44,278 nucleotides of DNA, taken from NCBI GenBank assembly GCA_009773315.1, contig WRPE01000023.1:1-44278 (forward strand), written 5' to 3'. Every line of letters begins with the position of its first letter. Positions within the stretch are counted from its first letter, which is position 1. Made by a program: the position numbers and the translations under genes. Positions 33,241 through 40,044 of the stretch are shown piece after piece. This DNA comes from Syntrophaceae bacterium (GTDB lineage Bacteria; Desulfobacterota; Syntrophia; Syntrophales; Smithellaceae). Under the pieces are notes generated by a model that made no database searches, was not told the origin of the DNA, and saw only the letters and a list, made by a program, of their open reading frames with translations.

Positions 33241-33460
33241 CTTTTTTCAGTCTCTTGATCATCGCTTCATAGCTAATCAAAGGCTCTTTAGCTCTTTCCT
33301 CAAAGGCTGCAATATCTTCAGCGTCTTCGGCAAGAGATTCCTTAATGGCATCATTCACGAGTTTCGAGATTGACTGTGTGGTTTCTACCGCTTTCAATCG
33401 TAATGCTTTGTGTAATTCAGGATCCAAATACACAGTCGCTCGCATTGCTGCTGTTCCCAT
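33227..33460 (-). CDS. Ribbon-helix-helix antitoxin partner of the RelE-like toxin
   Basis: This 77-residue protein opens with a ribbon (MRATVYLDPELHKALRLKA) and helix (SISKLVNDAIKESL), a CopG/RHH DNA-binding fold, followed by an acidic C-terminal tail that would wrap the toxin. GGAGG lies 7 bases before the ATG at 33460. A perfect inverted repeat (33473-33506) lies just upstream, which fits autorepression. Confidence 0.88.
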   Translation of the reverse strand: MGTAAMRATVYLDPELHKALRLKAVETTQSISKLVNDAIKESLAEDAEDIAAFEERAKEPLISYEAMIKRLKKDGRI

Positions 33461-33472
33461 AATATAACCTCC

Positions 33473-33506
33473 ATGACGTTTTGTAGCTATAACACTAAAA
33501 CGTCAT
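33473..33506 (-). promoter_or_regulatory. Perfect inverted repeat, likely antitoxin operator
   Basis: ATGACGTTTT (33473-33482) and AAAACGTCAT (33497-33506) are perfect complements around a 14-base spacer, 12 bases before the antitoxin ATG. On the minus strand TTGCTG and TATAGC (17 apart) form a promoter that the repeat overlaps, so binding of the RHH antitoxin would block transcription. Confidence 0.6.
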
Positions 33507-33600
33507 AACAGCAAATATTATTTTTTTGAAAGCGAATAAAGAAATCAGCCGGAGCGCAGCGATCGGCTCGAGCAAATGGTTACCCATTAATTTGCTGGCT

Positions 33601-33664
33601 CAGGGTGGTCAATTTTCGGTTATCACTACCTTCCTATACTGATCAATTTTCAGTTGACGTTTCC
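33601..33664 (-). mobile_element. IS21-family-like terminal repeat remnant
   Basis: Two near-identical blocks, GGTCAATTTTCGGTTA (33607-33622) and GATCAATTTTCAGTTGA (33641-33657), 34 bases apart, have the multiple-terminal-repeat style of IS21-family ends. No istA or istB gene is present. A 21-base imperfect repeat flanks the remnant (33582 onward and 33665 onward), the second copy being the end of the ParE-like toxin gene. Confidence 0.6.
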
Positions 33665-33669
33665 ACCCA

Positions 33670-33960
33670 TTAATTTTCTGGTTCATCAGGCAACTGAGCG
33701 CCATGCCATACCGCAACTACCCAGACATCGTTATCCTTAACTTTATAGAAAAAGCGATAGGGTTTTACAATGACTTCACGAAAAGAAAGTTCTGAAAACT
33801 CTGGCAGCGGCCTTCCCGACTCAGGAAACTCCTTGAGCCGAGATAGAGATTTCTCCGCTTTTTGGCGAAAAGATAATGCGGCAGAAGGCTTGTCTCTGTG
33901 TATATACGCAATGGCTTCAAGAAATTGGCGGCGACCTGTGGGTGTGAATAATATCCTCAA
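33670..33960 (-). CDS. parE: ParE/RelE-superfamily toxin
   Basis: This 96-residue protein has the ParE fold pattern: MRILFTPTGRRQFLEAIAYI, a helix pair with SLSRLKEFPESGRPLPEF, then FREVIVKPYRFFYKV and VWVVAVWHG. ParE inhibits gyrase and RelE cleaves mRNA; this group (RelE/StbE) cannot be told apart by eye. Its start overlaps the antitoxin stop by 4 bases. The stop lies in a 21-base repeat shared with the flank of an IS remnant. Confidence 0.88.
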   Translation of the reverse strand: MRILFTPTGRRQFLEAIAYIHRDKPSAALSFRQKAEKSLSRLKEFPESGRPLPEFSELSFREVIVKPYRFFYKVKDNDVWVVAVWHGAQLPDEPEN

Positions 33961-34238
33961 GGTTTTGCAGCCTCAAGATAAAGGTCTGCCTCTCTTAGCA
34001 CATCGTCAAGTTCATAACCAGTTCCCGTCCCTATCTCTTTCTCTCCTCTGGCGAGTAAGTGTAAAATATCCATTTCATGCTGTGCGTTTTTATAGACTTC
34101 CATGCTTACCATCACAGCAGCCGCTCTTCCACGCTGTGTAATAAAAACCGGTTCTCTTGAAGATGAAACAGCCTTCACTACATCGCTGGCATTTTGCCTA
34201 AGATCGGAAATGGGTATGATTTTTGGTGCATTTGGCAT
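33957..34238 (-). CDS. Phd/YefM-family antitoxin
   Basis: This 93-residue antitoxin partners the ParE-like toxin. The N-terminal domain has the Phd/YefM pattern (IIPISDLRQNASDVVKAVSS, then PVFITQRGRAAAVMVSME), which dimerises and binds DNA. The C-terminal helix (YELDDVLREADLYLEAA) is the toxin-binding part. AGGAGG lies just before the ATG. A 6-bp inverted repeat (CTATTG at 34251-34256 with CAATAG at 34275-34280) upstream is a possible operator. Confidence 0.9.
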   Translation of the reverse strand: MPNAPKIIPISDLRQNASDVVKAVSSSREPVFITQRGRAAAVMVSMEVYKNAQHEMDILHLLARGEKEIGTGTGYELDDVLREADLYLEAAKP

Positions 34239-34335
34239 TGGTTGTACCTCCTATTGTATTGTTAACCGTATCACCAATAGATGCTTTTGTCAAAATTAAT
34301 GGAAATATTATTCCTATCTTTTATGGGTACGCCAA

Positions 34336-34399
34336 GGGTAACCTGCCGCCGTCACTGAACTTGATTCAAAAAATGCTGCTCCCGGCGGTCAGGTTGATC
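34336..34399 (-). other. attC-like integron site (degenerate) after the YeeE pair
   Basis: On the plus strand AACCTGCCGCCG (from 34341) pairs with CGGCGGTCAGGTT (34384-34396) except for one extra T on one arm, the unpaired-base feature of attC sites. The flanking cores (GGGTAAC, GTTGATC) match RYYYAAC and GTTRRRY only partly. It lies 26 bases beyond the stop of the YeeE/YedE pair. Confidence 0.5.
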
Positions 34400-34424
34400 C
34401 GTTTGTTCGATCATATCTTCGAAG

Positions 34425-34955
34425 CTAGAGACCCTTCTTCTCGAACCAGAAGAACAATGAGATCGTTCCGGCCCAGAAGAAAGGAATTATGACCCATGGT
34501 GAGACTCCAAGGACTTCCGGTAACCCTATTTTGCCGAAGTCTTTCCACGCGAGAACCGTCGATTTAATGAAGGGAAAGAGCTCCGCGTACAGGGCGGCTC
34601 CTGCCACCATTCCCGCAACGGCAAAAAAAGCATGCCAGCGCCCTTCACCCAGAGCGCCGACCGACGTGCCAGGACAGAACCCCATCACCGCCCATCCAGT
34701 TCCGAACAGGGCCCCTCCCAGAAGCACGGCGCCCAGGTTCATCGGTTTGTGGCTTAAGGTGATAATCCCTGCATCGGCGAGCAGAGCTACCCCGACCATG
34801 CCGACCAATATGGCGGAAAGCATGAACTTAAATATTGTCATGTCCTTGAGCAACATGGCGCCGACTTGTTTCTCGAAGCGGAGAACACGACCCTTCTGCA
34901 GCAGGAAGCCAAACAATATCCCTGTAATGAGACCGAGCATTTGATCTATACTCAT
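34425..34955 (-). CDS. YeeE/YedE-family membrane protein, second subunit
   Basis: This 176-residue inner-membrane protein is from the YeeE/YedE (TsuA/PmpA-like) family of sulfur-compound transporters. It has about five hydrophobic helices and the conserved cysteine motif GFCPGTSVGALGEGRW near 100-115. The ATG at 34955 shares ATGA with the stop of the first subunit and has GGAGG upstream, so the pair is translationally coupled. A longer frame begins at 35174 but would be read through the partner gene. Full YeeE is about 350 residues; the pair looks like a two-gene version of one transporter. Confidence 0.85.
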   Translation of the reverse strand: MSIDQMLGLITGILFGFLLQKGRVLRFEKQVGAMLLKDMTIFKFMLSAILVGMVGVALLADAGIITLSHKPMNLGAVLLGGALFGTGWAVMGFCPGTSVGALGEGRWHAFFAVAGMVAGAALYAELFPFIKSTVLAWKDFGKIGLPEVLGVSPWVIIPFFWAGTISLFFWFEKKGL

Positions 34956-35494
34956 GACGACCTCCTTCCATAAACAAGGGCGGCAACGAGAACGCCGACG
35001 CTGAAGAACATCGCGAGGGCGACAAAAGAGCTGACCGAGAGCTGCATCATGCCGCTCAATCCGTGTCCGCTGGGACAGCCGTCGGCCATTCGTGCACCTA
35101 CCATGGCAACGATGCCTCCCAGAAACGCCCCCACCGCCCGTTTCGCGATGGATGGGCCGAAACGATTCTCCCATATGGGCGGCACGCCCTCCAGTTTGAA
35201 GCTTCTATCCGTTGCGGAAGAGATAAGCGCCCCCAGGAAGATGCCGAGAACGAGCATGAACTGCCAATCAACGCGAACCTTCTCCTTGGTAAAGTACTCA
35301 TTTGCTGCAACGCGATCCGGTGCCACCGTCCGTTCAAGAAGCCCGGCGGCACGCACGAAAGTTGTCGATGCCCCCAAATAACTGGATTTCCCCATCCACT
35401 GGGTGGTTGCATAAACTGAAGCAATGGCCAACAATCCAACCAAGGCTCCTGCGAGGTAGGGACTCCATCCGTCATCTTTTGTTTTCCATTTCAT
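34952..35494 (-). CDS. YeeE/YedE-family membrane protein, first subunit
   Basis: This 180-residue membrane protein is the other half of the sulfur-transport pair. The conserved cysteine lies in ARMADGCPSGHGLSGM near 133-148, the YeeE/YedE motif. It opens with KWKTKDDGWSPYLAGALVG and has about four helices plus an unusually long soluble segment (residues ~45-75). AAGGAGG precedes the ATG. It is the cargo directly behind the attC-like site at 35517-35597. Confidence 0.85.
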   Translation of the reverse strand: MKWKTKDDGWSPYLAGALVGLLAIASVYATTQWMGKSSYLGASTTFVRAAGLLERTVAPDRVAANEYFTKEKVRVDWQFMLVLGIFLGALISSATDRSFKLEGVPPIWENRFGPSIAKRAVGAFLGGIVAMVGARMADGCPSGHGLSGMMQLSVSSFVALAMFFSVGVLVAALVYGRRSS

Positions 35495-35516
35495 CGTATT
35501 TTCCTCCTTTGTTTGA

Positions 35517-35597
35517 ATCGAACGCTTAAGCTAACCGGCATGCAAAAGCAGAGCGAAGTGCCGCTTTTGTACGTCCGTGTTGAGCGAATTGTTAGGC
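35517..35597 (-). other. attC integron recombination site after the CaCA gene
   Basis: Read on the minus strand it starts with GCCTAACAATTCGCTCAA, close to the well-known aadA-type attC start, and ends with GCTTAAGCGTTCGAT. The plus-strand core GTTAGGC (35591-35597) is a perfect GTTRRRY; the other core, ATCGAAC (35517-35523), has one mismatch to RYYYAAC. GCAAAAGC and GCTTTTGT form the inner stem. One arm has an unpaired base (GCTCAAC versus GCTAAC). The R'' end lies 6 bases after the CaCA stop codon. Confidence 0.75.
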
Positions 35598-35603
35598 TGC
35601 TGG

Positions 35604-36521
35604 CTACTGAAGAATGGTAGCGAGATAGGCAGCGAATAGCACCAGCAGCAAAACACCCCGCTTTCTTTCAATGAAGCCTGTGCGTGCAGGGTAAGTGAAC
35701 ACCAAGGCCACGATACCAAATACCAATGTAATAGCTACCTCATTCCATGCAACCGTTATTGGGTGGATAATGGCTGCAACAGCAATGATAAAAATGCCGT
35801 TGAAGATATTGCTGCCCAGAATTGTTCCCAGGCCAACCTCGTCATGTCCGCGAAGCTTGGCAATGACTGCTGTCGCGAGTTCGGGCACAGACGTGCCAAC
35901 CGCCACAATAGTTGCACCAATAATGAATTCATCTATACCAAAGGCAATGGCGATGCCTCTTGCTCCCGCCACAATGAGATTGCCGGCAGCAACAAGAAAG
36001 GCCAGGCCTGCGACGCACGAAATAACAACCAGCCATCGTCGATGTTCACCAAGAACGTCCTTCATTGCGCTTCGTTGCTTTCGTGCTTCGATAATCACCG
36101 CCACAAGCCAAGCGAAAAACATGCCCAACATCAAAATACCGTCGAATCGGGAAAGCTCGCCATCGAGAAACAGGACACCCGTGATTATGGGGATCAGCAA
36201 CGCTACAGGAAAATCCCTTTTTACGCTGTCACGATTACTTTGGATTCCAGAAATTACTAAAGCAATACCGAGAATCAAGGCAACGTTCATAATGTTACTG
36301 CCAAGGGCGTCGCCGAGGGCGATTTGGGGCTTTCCAGCCAGAGCGGCATTAATGGAGACTGATAATTCCGGGCTTGATGTGGCTAATGCGGCAACGGTTG
36401 CGCCGATAATGCCCGGAGAAATACGCGCCCAATGAGCGAGGCCGACCGCGCCGCGAACAAAAAGCTCGCCGCCGATGCCCGCACATATAACACCCATACT
36501 CAAAGCAACGTAATCGTTCAT
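35604..36521 (-). CDS. CaCA-family Na+/Ca2+ (cation) exchanger
   Basis: This 305-residue inner-membrane antiporter of the YrbG/CaCA family has two inverted halves. Each half has the alpha-repeat ion site: GATVAALATSSPELSVSI with ALGSNIMNVALILG near 40-85, and GATIVAVGTSVPELATAV with LGSNIFNGIFIIA near 190-235. The two acidic Glu residues in SPELS and VPELA are the conserved ion-binding ones. The start is the ATG at 36521, which begins with the usual short N-terminal helix; a longer frame to 36842 reads through the neighbouring methyltransferase gene and is a shadow. It sits between two attC-like sites, as a gene cassette would. Confidence 0.92.
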   Translation of the reverse strand: MNDYVALSMGVICAGIGGELFVRGAVGLAHWARISPGIIGATVAALATSSPELSVSINAALAGKPQIALGDALGSNIMNVALILGIALVISGIQSNRDSVKRDFPVALLIPIITGVLFLDGELSRFDGILMLGMFFAWLVAVIIEARKQRSAMKDVLGEHRRWLVVISCVAGLAFLVAAGNLIVAGARGIAIAFGIDEFIIGATIVAVGTSVPELATAVIAKLRGHDEVGLGTILGSNIFNGIFIIAVAAIIHPITVAWNEVAITLVFGIVALVFTYPARTGFIERKRGVLLLVLFAAYLATILQ

Positions 36522-36543
36522 AGCAACCCGAGTTGTTTTAGCA

Positions 36544-36598
36544 GCCTTGACAAAGGTCAGGCGCGCTGTCACGCGTCGCCTGCACCTGCTGGTTCGGC
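36544..36598 (-). other. attC-like integron site after the methyltransferase gene
   Basis: On the plus strand AGGTCAGGCG (from 36555) pairs with CGCCTGCACCT on the far side of a short loop, with one extra base on one arm, the attC unpaired-base signature. GTTCGGC (36592-36598) matches GTTRRRY with one mismatch. The opposite core is degenerate (CCTTGAC). The site begins two bases after the methyltransferase stop. Confidence 0.65.
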
Positions 36599-36600
36599 CT

Positions 36601-37338
36601 TCATCTTGTCTTGACGCAGGCGAACACCGTGTACTCATCCTCTCCCGGATTATACCGTCCCTCATGCACCTCGAAACCCGTTTCGCGCAGAACACGTCTC
36701 CAAGTGTCCAGAGAAAATACTCCCATTGTCCAGTGATCGGTCTCAATCCGAAGGCGTCCATGGTCGCGAATGAGATACAGTATCGTCGTTTCATACTGAT
36801 CATCCATCGGGTCGGGGTCATACACGTTCTCGACGAAGACAACGTCCAATGCGTCCCGCGTGGCCGGGGTCACAGAGGTTCTGTTCTGCTGAAACGTCTC
36901 TGTTGTCACATCCGGAGTGGCGACCAGAACGCCGCCAGATTTCAGATGCGCATACGCAGTCTGGAACGCCGCCGCGAAATCCGGCAGGCAACTCATGTAC
37001 GATATCGCATCGTCCATCAGGACGGCATCGAACTTCCTGTCGAGTCTGACGGTCCTCATGTCGCCCTGAAAAAACGAGCACTCCGGGTTCAGCTCCCTAG
37101 CCTGTGCGAGCATGGTGGGGCGCAGGTCCACGCCCGTAACACTGAACTGCCGCTTCAGGTTGAGAACGTTCTTACCTCCCCCGCAGCCAATGTCCAGCAA
37201 GGTATTTACCGGGCGCTTTGCGTGCTGCTCAATCAGGCTCGTGACGTGTCGGCAGTAGTGGGCGTATACACTGCTGGCATCACCCCACATTGGCCACAGC
37301 CACGCCAAATCTGTGTAAAGATGGCAGGTATCATCCAT
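36601..37338 (-). CDS. Class I SAM-dependent methyltransferase
   Basis: This 245-residue soluble protein has the Rossmann methyltransferase motifs: motif I TLLDIGCGGGKNVLNL near 46-61, the acidic residue after strand 2 in VTGVDLRP near 67-74 and motif IV FDAVLMDDAISYM near 103. The substrate is not predictable. It is a typical integron-cassette cargo: an attC-like site lies 14 bases before its ATG and another follows two bases after its stop. Confidence 0.85.
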   Translation of the reverse strand: MDDTCHLYTDLAWLWPMWGDASSVYAHYCRHVTSLIEQHAKRPVNTLLDIGCGGGKNVLNLKRQFSVTGVDLRPTMLAQARELNPECSFFQGDMRTVRLDRKFDAVLMDDAISYMSCLPDFAAAFQTAYAHLKSGGVLVATPDVTTETFQQNRTSVTPATRDALDVVFVENVYDPDPMDDQYETTILYLIRDHGRLRIETDHWTMGVFSLDTWRRVLRETGFEVHEGRYNPGEDEYTVFACVKTR

Positions 37339-37351
37339 ATCGATCTCTCGG

Positions 37352-37408
37352 GCTGAACGTGGGCATCAGCGGCGGCTAAAAGTCGTCCGCTGGATGCATT
37401 GGTTGGGA
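37352..37408 (-). other. attC integron site upstream of the methyltransferase gene
   Basis: A 57-base element, the classic attC size. On the plus strand the arms GCATCAGCGG (37363-37372) and CCGCTGGATGC (37387-37397) pair with one extra unpaired G. Ends are GCTGAAC (one mismatch to RYYYAAC) and GTTGGGA (one mismatch to GTTRRRY). It ends 14 bases before the methyltransferase ATG. Confidence 0.7.
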
Positions 37409-37482
37409 CTCCTTTGTTCAACTTTCCTTCGCATCTGCTCTTCTCCTCCCCGCCCTACACTAAACTATTAAGGGGAAGTGTC

Positions 37483-40044
37483 TCACTTATATTGGCCAGA
37501 GGGCTTCGCCATCTTGTCCGTGACATTCTCAAAGATCACATTATAATCTTTTGTACTTAGCACGGTGTCGTAAAGGCCGATGTCTTCACCTTCATGCTTG
37601 TTGATGCCGGTATAGCTCAAGCTGGCATCCTCATACCGTTTGAACTTAAAGACTGCATCGTTCATCAATGCGCTGTTAAAGACTCCGAGGCTGACAAGCA
37701 GTTCAAATTCTTTCACGGCTAAACCGCTCACTTTTCTGAATAGCCCCGGCTCCAATTGCGTGATGACATCCTTGAGGGACCGCTCCCGGTAGTCGGTCAA
37801 ATACATGAACACCGGCACACGTGTGGCGAACTTGATGAGCTTTCCCTGAATCTGCTTCCGCCTGCTCTTGTACTCTTTTTCTTCTTCCGTGAGCTGCTTC
37901 TTCTCCTTGTCGGAAAGCTCTTTGTCATTGGCTTCTTTCTTCGCCTTCTTCACAGCATCCGACTTGTTGATAATGGTTTCGATATCCTGATTCAGGTTAC
38001 GGAACCCTTCAATGTTCATCAGCGCATCCATAGCTTCCTTGTTGTTCATCAGGCGCTGCAGGGTGCTGTTATCCACATTTACCAGCAATGCGCTTTCCCA
38101 GCGACGCGCCAGCATGGTTGCGGTCGTCCCACTCATGGCCATATCTAGAATCCCGGCGGCATCAATCTGCTTCATCGAACTGCCGTCATAGGCAAGCACC
38201 GGCAGGAAGCTGATGAACTCCTCCACCTTCTTCTCCGGATTGGACTCATTGACATTCAGGCGGCAACTGTAATCGGCGATCTGCCGCAAAGCCCTGTTCG
38301 GCGCGAAGTCAAAAACATAGCATTCCTCTTTGATGATCTGCTCCTGATTCGGCGTTGTGCTGTCGGGATTCCTGATTGTCCAAGGGGATTGCACGCGAAA
38401 TGCAGCCTGAAAATAGGTTTCAGGAGTGGACGAATTACGCAGTATGAGTATGCCCGTCCACGGTCTTACCGTAACCCCGGTAGTCAGTTTCCCGCAGGAA
38501 AGGGTGATCGTCTTCGTGTTCAGGGGATCGTCCATTGCCTCCTGAACTGGCGGCAGCGCCGCCACACCAATCCCAGCGGCACTGCCCGCCGCCACAATCA
38601 CTTTATAATCGTGATAAAACCGATTTTGCTTTTTTGCCAGAAGGTTGCGCATAGCCTGACACGAAGCGACGCTGGGCAGAAACCAGAACGTATGCGACAA
38701 GACATTCAGCAGGCGGGCGTCCGAGAACGGCATTGGCGGCTTCTGTGCGCCTAACTTCAGGTTGTCAACAGTGGTTGCCATAAACGAGCCCCGGATCAAA
38801 TCCAGCCATTTCTGCACCTCGTCCTGATAGGTGAACTTAGCATCATCAGCAGCACCCGATGCAGAAAAGAAGATATTCAGATCAAACTCATCAAACTCAC
38901 CCTGCATGGCGATTTCGCGGATCGAATCGGGCAGTTGATAGGTCATCAGTACCATCCGAGGCAACGCGGCGTATGGATTGTCCGCGCCTTCCCAGTCCTG
39001 CTTGGCCCGCTGTTCATCCGAATACGTCCAGTTGAATATCTGCTCCTCAATGAATTCGCCTGATGCGATGGCCCGAAATGGTGTGCCGGACAGGTAGAGA
39101 TAACCATCTGTGGTGATCGGCATGATGTCTCCAATCTCTTCGTCCCGGTCTTTCAGAAATTCTGCGGCCTGCCCTTCGCCAAACTCGACCTCTTTCTTGT
39201 CTTCCGCCTCAAAAAGCTCTTTGGCGTTTTCTCGCCATGCCCCGTAATGATATTCGTCGAGAATCACGCAATCCCAATTGGTTGCATGAACCCACTCGTT
39301 CTTGGTCTTAATCCCGCCCGTGCTCTTGTTCTTCCCCAGATAATCCTGAAATGATCCGAAACACACCAAAGGCTTTTTCTTGTCCGCCTCTTCGTAGGAC
39401 ATTCCGTCCGGCGAGATAAACTGCCAACCTTTGAAATCAATATGGCACTTCAAATCCTCTTCCCAGGCGCTCTGCACCGCCGGCTTGAAGGTCAGCACCA
39501 GCATCTTGCGCCAACCCATTTTTTTGGCAAGCTGATAGGCGGCAAAAGTCTTGCCGAACCGCATTTTCGCGTTCCATAGGAAGTGCGAAGGCTTGCCCGA
39601 GTTTTCGTCTCTGAAACTCTTGAAATAGGCGATGGTCTTTTCCACCGCCGCCGCCTGTTCCGGTCGCATCTTGAAATCAAGCGAACGGTTTTCCTCGTTC
39701 ATCTCTCCTGTCTTGAGAGCGATGATGGCCGCCTTGACCTGTGCCGCCGAACACTTGAACCATTCCCCATCGGGATTCTTGACGCCGACGGTTCGTAAAT
39801 GGCGGTGAACATCATGATCGATGAAAGTCGTGCCGTCATTACGCATCGCGGACTCTTCCAGTACGATCCGGTAAGGCGGTTTGCCGGGACGAAGCGTCGG
39901 GTATTGCTGCGCCACACGGCTCTTCGCATCCACCGTGGTATAACCGATTTTCAGCAAGCCCCGATATTGAGGATTCGTATCCTCATAGGCGTAGATGGTT
40001 GGCCTGGAATTGGGCCGTGGGGGGAAGAATTTATCCGCGCTCAT
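37483..40044 (-). CDS. GIY-YIG (T5orf172)-SF2 helicase, restriction effector
   Basis: This 853-residue protein is a candidate restriction nuclease-translocase. The N-terminal ~100 residues are a T5orf172/GIY-YIG-type nuclease domain (TIYAYEDTNPQ with LLKIGYTT, and a Glu in GEWFKC). Then comes an SF2 helicase core: Walker A-like NAKMRFGKTFA near 158-168 (MRFGKT rather than GxGKT), DEYH near 263, SGTPF near 319, and QAAFRVQSPW near 546, whose Arg would be the motif VI finger. A charged helix, probably coiled coil, spans 698-735. The start is at 40044, where ATGA overlaps the AbiEii stop; a longer frame exists 11 codons upstream. No methylase domain is fused; methylase genes are in the same operon. 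DNA target and cleavage position cannot be read from sequence. Confidence 0.85.
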   Translation of the reverse strand: MSADKFFPPRPNSRPTIYAYEDTNPQYRGLLKIGYTTVDAKSRVAQQYPTLRPGKPPYRIVLEESAMRNDGTTFIDHDVHRHLRTVGVKNPDGEWFKCSAAQVKAAIIALKTGEMNEENRSLDFKMRPEQAAAVEKTIAYFKSFRDENSGKPSHFLWNAKMRFGKTFAAYQLAKKMGWRKMLVLTFKPAVQSAWEEDLKCHIDFKGWQFISPDGMSYEEADKKKPLVCFGSFQDYLGKNKSTGGIKTKNEWVHATNWDCVILDEYHYGAWRENAKELFEAEDKKEVEFGEGQAAEFLKDRDEEIGDIMPITTDGYLYLSGTPFRAIASGEFIEEQIFNWTYSDEQRAKQDWEGADNPYAALPRMVLMTYQLPDSIREIAMQGEFDEFDLNIFFSASGAADDAKFTYQDEVQKWLDLIRGSFMATTVDNLKLGAQKPPMPFSDARLLNVLSHTFWFLPSVASCQAMRNLLAKKQNRFYHDYKVIVAAGSAAGIGVAALPPVQEAMDDPLNTKTITLSCGKLTTGVTVRPWTGILILRNSSTPETYFQAAFRVQSPWTIRNPDSTTPNQEQIIKEECYVFDFAPNRALRQIADYSCRLNVNESNPEKKVEEFISFLPVLAYDGSSMKQIDAAGILDMAMSGTTATMLARRWESALLVNVDNSTLQRLMNNKEAMDALMNIEGFRNLNQDIETIINKSDAVKKAKKEANDKELSDKEKKQLTEEEKEYKSRRKQIQGKLIKFATRVPVFMYLTDYRERSLKDVITQLEPGLFRKVSGLAVKEFELLVSLGVFNSALMNDAVFKFKRYEDASLSYTGINKHEGEDIGLYDTVLSTKDYNVIFENVTDKMAKPSGQYK

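Noticed and set aside
35604-36842. Longer CaCA frame starting at 36842
   Set aside because: The extra N-terminal ~107 residues are the methyltransferase gene in another frame and the attC-like site; the ATG at 36521 fits the family.
37421-37482. CCCC...GGGG stem after the helicase gene as a terminator
   Set aside because: Stem of four base pairs with a long AT-rich loop and no T-run; not convincing.
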